From the NCBI RefSeq assembly GCF_013170825.1, contig NZ_CP033365.1, positions 6,026,001-6,090,000 on the forward strand: a DNA stretch of 64,000 nt. The letters are read 5' to 3'. The stretch is from Mesorhizobium sp. NZP2298. GTDB taxonomy: Bacteria > Pseudomonadota > Alphaproteobacteria > Rhizobiales > Rhizobiaceae. The notes below the pieces were generated by a model. The model ran no database searches, was not told where the DNA came from, and saw only the letters and a program-made list of their open reading frames with translations. Position numbers and translations under genes: made by a program. Of this stretch, positions 61,333-64,000 are shown piece by piece (positions within the stretch are counted from its first letter, which is position 1; each line of letters opens with the position of its first letter).

Positions 61333-62529
61333 TCAGGGAACAGAGTGAAGGCGGGCCCTGTCGGGACGGGATCCTAGCAGCTGCCGGAAGACATGACTCG
61401 TCAGGGTTGCAGACTGGCGGATATCGAAGCTGGCCTGCGCCCGCCTCACGCTCGCGCCAGCCATTGATTTTAGCTTAGCTGGGTTTGATAAAAGTGAGAT
61501 TGCAGCAAGGGCCACACCTTCCCAGTCGCCGGGGTATTCCGAGACGATGCCCGGCCATTCGGTGGTTCCTATAAGAATTCCTGTTTCACCCGTCGCGACG
61601 ATTTCCGGTACGCCGCCGACGCCGATCGCCACGACCGGCACGCCAGATGCCATGGCCTCCAGGATGGTGAGAGGCATCGCGTCAGCGCGCGACGTATGCA
61701 ACAGCAAATCGAGTGCCGGATAGATGCGATGTGGTTCGCGTGCGAGCCCGACCATATGGATGCGGGATCCCAGTCCCGCACGATGAACTGTGGCGGTGAG
61801 ATCCTTTTCCATGGACCCGGTGCCAACCATTGCGAAATGCACCTCGGGGCGCCTTTGCAATATGAATTCGGCTGCTTTGAGAAATTTGTCGGGGCCTTTT
61901 TCCCAAGCCAATCTGCCAACGAACCCGACCAACAGATCGTCAGGGCCGATGCTGATCGTTTGGCGGAAATCCAAAGGGTCAGCCGACATAGGATGATACA
62001 TTGCCAGGTCGACCCCGTTTGGAACGAGACTGACAAGCTCCGGCGCCAAACCCACGGCAAGTGCTTGTGACCAGGCTTCGCGGCATACCACAATGGTGTG
62101 GCTCTCGGTTGTGCGCGCCACACTGATTTCCTGCGGATGCAAGCTCATGCCATGCAAGGTAGCAACGGTCGGCGTCCCGCTCAGTCGGCCGGCCACCGCC
62201 GCCACGGTATGGGCGTTCATCAGGTGAGCGTGCAGCAGGTCGACACGCGTTTCACGGACGAGCGTACAGATAAATTCGACTGTCTTCCAAGGTGGATCGT
62301 CACGCAGCGGCGCAATGTAGACGTCCCTGCCTTCCGATCTCAACAATGCGGTGTAAGGGCTCTCATAGGGGCACAGGAGCGAGACTTTGTACTCGTTCGA
62401 TGGCAGGTTCGCAGCCAGATTGCGCACGTAATTTTCCATGCCGCCGACAATGGCATTGCCCAACACCTCAAGGACATGTGTGCGCTCATCAGTTTGGCCG
62501 CCTGGTAGCACTCGTGGGGTCCGGGCCAT
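61333..62529 (-). CDS. GT4-family glycosyltransferase
   Basis: 398 residues from ATG 62529 with AAGGAGG 7 bases upstream; an in-frame start at 62565 lies inside the preceding gene. IVGGMENYVRNLAANLPS is the acceptor-side start, LVGFVGRLAWEKGPDKFLKA and TSRADAMPLTILEAMASGVP (EX7E motif) the nucleotide-sugar domain. Its start shares one base with the upstream stop (TGATG), so it is coupled to the amidohydrolase. Probably cytoplasmic, building a surface glycan or glycoconjugate. Confidence 0.85.
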   Translation of the reverse strand: MARTPRVLPGGQTDERTHVLEVLGNAIVGGMENYVRNLAANLPSNEYKVSLLCPYESPYTALLRSEGRDVYIAPLRDDPPWKTVEFICTLVRETRVDLLHAHLMNAHTVAAVAGRLSGTPTVATLHGMSLHPQEISVARTTESHTIVVCREAWSQALAVGLAPELVSLVPNGVDLAMYHPMSADPLDFRQTISIGPDDLLVGFVGRLAWEKGPDKFLKAAEFILQRRPEVHFAMVGTGSMEKDLTATVHRAGLGSRIHMVGLAREPHRIYPALDLLLHTSRADAMPLTILEAMASGVPVVAIGVGGVPEIVATGETGILIGTTEWPGIVSEYPGDWEGVALAAISLLSNPAKLKSMAGASVRRAQASFDIRQSATLTSHVFRQLLGSRPDRARLHSVP

Positions 62530-63353
62530 CAGTTTCCTCCTTGCGCAGGTCGCAGCCTTAGCCAATCCATTGCCGTCCCCGACATGATTGCATTTCGCTC
62601 ATCGGTAGCGACATCGAGCTGATCGAGAATCCCCCCGACCTCGTCTAATGCAGCGTGGATATGAGCACCGCTGCAGGGCAAGAAACGGTCGCTTCCGAAT
62701 TGCAGCGAGCGTGGCCCGATCACGTCGATTGCCTTGCGAAAAACCTCGTTACGATAAATCGGAGGTGGTCCAAAGGACAGGTCGAAGCGAAACTGGCTTT
62801 CGGCTGGATCTACGCCATTGATCCGGTCGATAACACCGACAGCATTGGCTTCGTCACACCAAGGCCAGCCAAGGTGGGCCAAAGTCACGCGAAGGCCGGG
62901 ATGATCGCGAACCGCTTCATAGAAGGACGGCCGGCAGAACCGGCCAGATCGGCCGTCAATAAAAATTCCGCTATGAAACAGGATGGGAAGACCTAGTTTC
63001 GCGGCGACGGCGTACACACGGTGAGCGCACTCATCATACGGATACCATCCGGTTGGGACCATCTTCAGCGCGCGAATACCGGGGAGCGCGGCTGCCTCCT
63101 CGAGATCGTCGGCTGCTTGCGGATGGAGCGGGTTGACAACCGCGAACCCAACCAGCCGATCCGAGTGGCCCTTGACGAGCTCGGAAAGGTACCGGTTGCC
63201 GGCACGCAGCGACTCGCGGTCGTTGAGCGAGTAAGGCGGGGTCAGGAACGGAGCGAGCAGGAAGGCAATGTCCACGCCCGCATCGTCCAGCGTCCGTAGC
63301 ACATCTGCCGTCGTCTCTCGGCCCGAAGTATGAAGGTGTGCATCAACAATCAT
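62529..63353 (-). CDS. Amidohydrolase-family (amidohydro_2) protein
   Basis: 274 residues from ATG 63353, GGGGAGG 6 bases upstream; an in-frame start at 63407 adds sequence without a ribosome site. IVDAHLHTSG (HxH), LPILFHSGIFIDG, LRVTLAHLGWPWCDEA (His) and LQFGSDRFLP (Asp) are the metal-site strands. Cytoplasmic. Translationally coupled to a GT4 glycosyltransferase, so it may act on a sugar-linked or lipid substrate; substrate unknown. Confidence 0.8.
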   Translation of the reverse strand: MIVDAHLHTSGRETTADVLRTLDDAGVDIAFLLAPFLTPPYSLNDRESLRAGNRYLSELVKGHSDRLVGFAVVNPLHPQAADDLEEAAALPGIRALKMVPTGWYPYDECAHRVYAVAAKLGLPILFHSGIFIDGRSGRFCRPSFYEAVRDHPGLRVTLAHLGWPWCDEANAVGVIDRINGVDPAESQFRFDLSFGPPPIYRNEVFRKAIDVIGPRSLQFGSDRFLPCSGAHIHAALDEVGGILDQLDVATDERNAIMSGTAMDWLRLRPAQGGN

Positions 63354-63524
63354 TGGCGCCTCCCCGCCGACAACTTGCGGAGGTGATGCCCGTTCCCGCC
63401 CTGCCAAGAAAATCGTGGGTTCGTTGATCTAGGGTGGGAAAGACAAAATTCCGCGTCGCCATGGAACCCGATTTGCGAACGGAGCTTGATCCACCACAAG
63501 CCAACCCGAATGCGGATCTTTGCA
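63354..63524. promoter_or_regulatory. Divergent intergenic region of the glycan genes
   Basis: About 170 bases between the minus-strand amidohydrolase and the plus-strand glycosyltransferase. It should contain both promoters. No EcfG-type or other confident motif is visible. Confidence 0.35.
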
Positions 63525-64000
63525 ATGGATCAAACTGTATCCAACCCCATGCTCGTGCCATTTGATAAGCCTCTTCTGATTTGTTTTTCCCACCTGCGGT
63601 GGGACTTTGTTTATCAACGCCCACAGCATTTGATGACGCGCGCCGCGGCGGATTACGCCGTTGTGTTCTTCGAAGAGCCCGTCTTCGAGCCTGTCCAGAC
63701 CGCTCTTCTGCGCCGCAAGGCGGTTGCGCCAGGCCTTGAAGTTGTCACTCCGATTGTGCCGCAGCATCAATGCGGGACGGATGTCGAGCGAGCCATCGCC
63801 GTTCTGCTTGAGCAGCTCGTTGCCGGAATCGAGCACGACCAGTTGGTGACCTGGTACTACACACCCATGGCCTTGAAGATCACGGAAGCGCTGCAGGAGG
63901 ATGTCTGCGTCTACGACTGCATGGACGAACTTTCTGCCTTCAAAAACGCACCTCCCGAACTCGAGCGACTGGAAGAGCAGCTCTTCGGCAAGGCCGACGT
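63525..64000 (+). CDS. Glycosyltransferase, 3' end outside window (partial)
   Basis: From ATG 63525 (MDQTVSNPMLVPFDKPLLIC) the frame stays open to the window edge (158 codons); ATG 63549 is an alternative start. LICFSHLRWDFVYQRPQHLM is the typical opening of a GT1/TuaH-like glycosyltransferase family, and LVTWYYTPMALKITEALQED, VYDCMDELSAFKNAP continue it. Probably part of the same surface-glycan locus as the neighbouring genes. Confidence 0.8.
   Translation, partial: MDQTVSNPMLVPFDKPLLICFSHLRWDFVYQRPQHLMTRAAADYAVVFFEEPVFEPVQTALLRRKAVAPGLEVVTPIVPQHQCGTDVERAIAVLLEQLVAGIEHDQLVTWYYTPMALKITEALQEDVCVYDCMDELSAFKNAPPELERLEEQLFGKAD

Overview
The window looks like a GC-rich alphaproteobacterial chromosome or large replicon, most likely Hyphomicrobiales and probably Mesorhizobium or a close relative. 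The signs are several DUF768 and DUF3606 genes, a DUF1515 gene, HWE-type sensor kinases, a Ku gene with ATP-dependent ligases, and many GGAAC-N16-(N)GTT promoters of the kind read by the EcfG general-stress sigma factor. This assignment rests on gene families recalled from memory, not on a search. No rRNA, tRNA, intact insertion sequence or CRISPR array was seen.

Layout. (1) 1-17.3 kb, minus strand: a giant-protein locus with a LAS/M15-like peptidase, a 3,753-residue protein of unknown function, and a second large protein that runs off the left edge. Beside it is a Tat-exported amidohydrolase. (2) 17.3-19.8 kb: an AT-rich membrane gene and a graveyard of broken genes (PLP enzyme, SDR, DUF768). 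(3) 19.5-33.2 kb: small accessory genes that repeat in the same order with an offset of about 6-8 kb (DUF768; zinc protein plus RiPP-like peptide; ArsR-like regulator plus DUF3606 plus receiver; hairpin RNA element; DUF1515). The left unit is mostly decayed and the right unit largely intact. Unique genes sit between them: Crp/Fnr regulator, PAS hybrid kinase, DNA ligase, outer-membrane protein. (4) 33.4-35.8 kb: a YqjD/YqjE-like membrane stress operon and tiny membrane proteins. (5) 36.4-40.1 kb: three signalling genes, including a double-domain KaiC-like ATPase translationally coupled to a pseudo-receiver HWE kinase. (6) 40.1-42.2 kb: phospholipase D and SDR pseudogenes around an MgtC gene. 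(7) 42.4-52.0 kb: a multi-PAS/GAF hybrid kinase, a frameshifted ku, an XRE regulator, small stress genes on divergent promoters, a GFA protein, a RocB-like M20 peptidase and a second ATP-dependent ligase. (8) 52.5-59.1 kb: DUF892 ferritin-like, DUF6894, zinc alcohol dehydrogenase, DUF4142, general-stress and DUF3606 genes, again with EcfG-type promoters. (9) 60.3-64 kb: methyltransferase, GT4 glycosyltransferase coupled to an amidohydrolase, and the start of another glycosyltransferase, suggesting surface-glycan synthesis.

How it works together. From about 24 to 58 kb the window reads as a general-stress-response island. Sigma-EcfG-type promoters precede genes for envelope small proteins, ferritin-like and DUF4142 proteins, an alcohol dehydrogenase, DUF3606 proteins and at least one candidate small RNA. 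HWE kinases, which often feed the PhyR-EcfG pathway, and two end-joining ligases lie in the same region. The abundance of frameshifted copies points to a plastic accessory region. The least explained object is the giant-protein locus at the left end.
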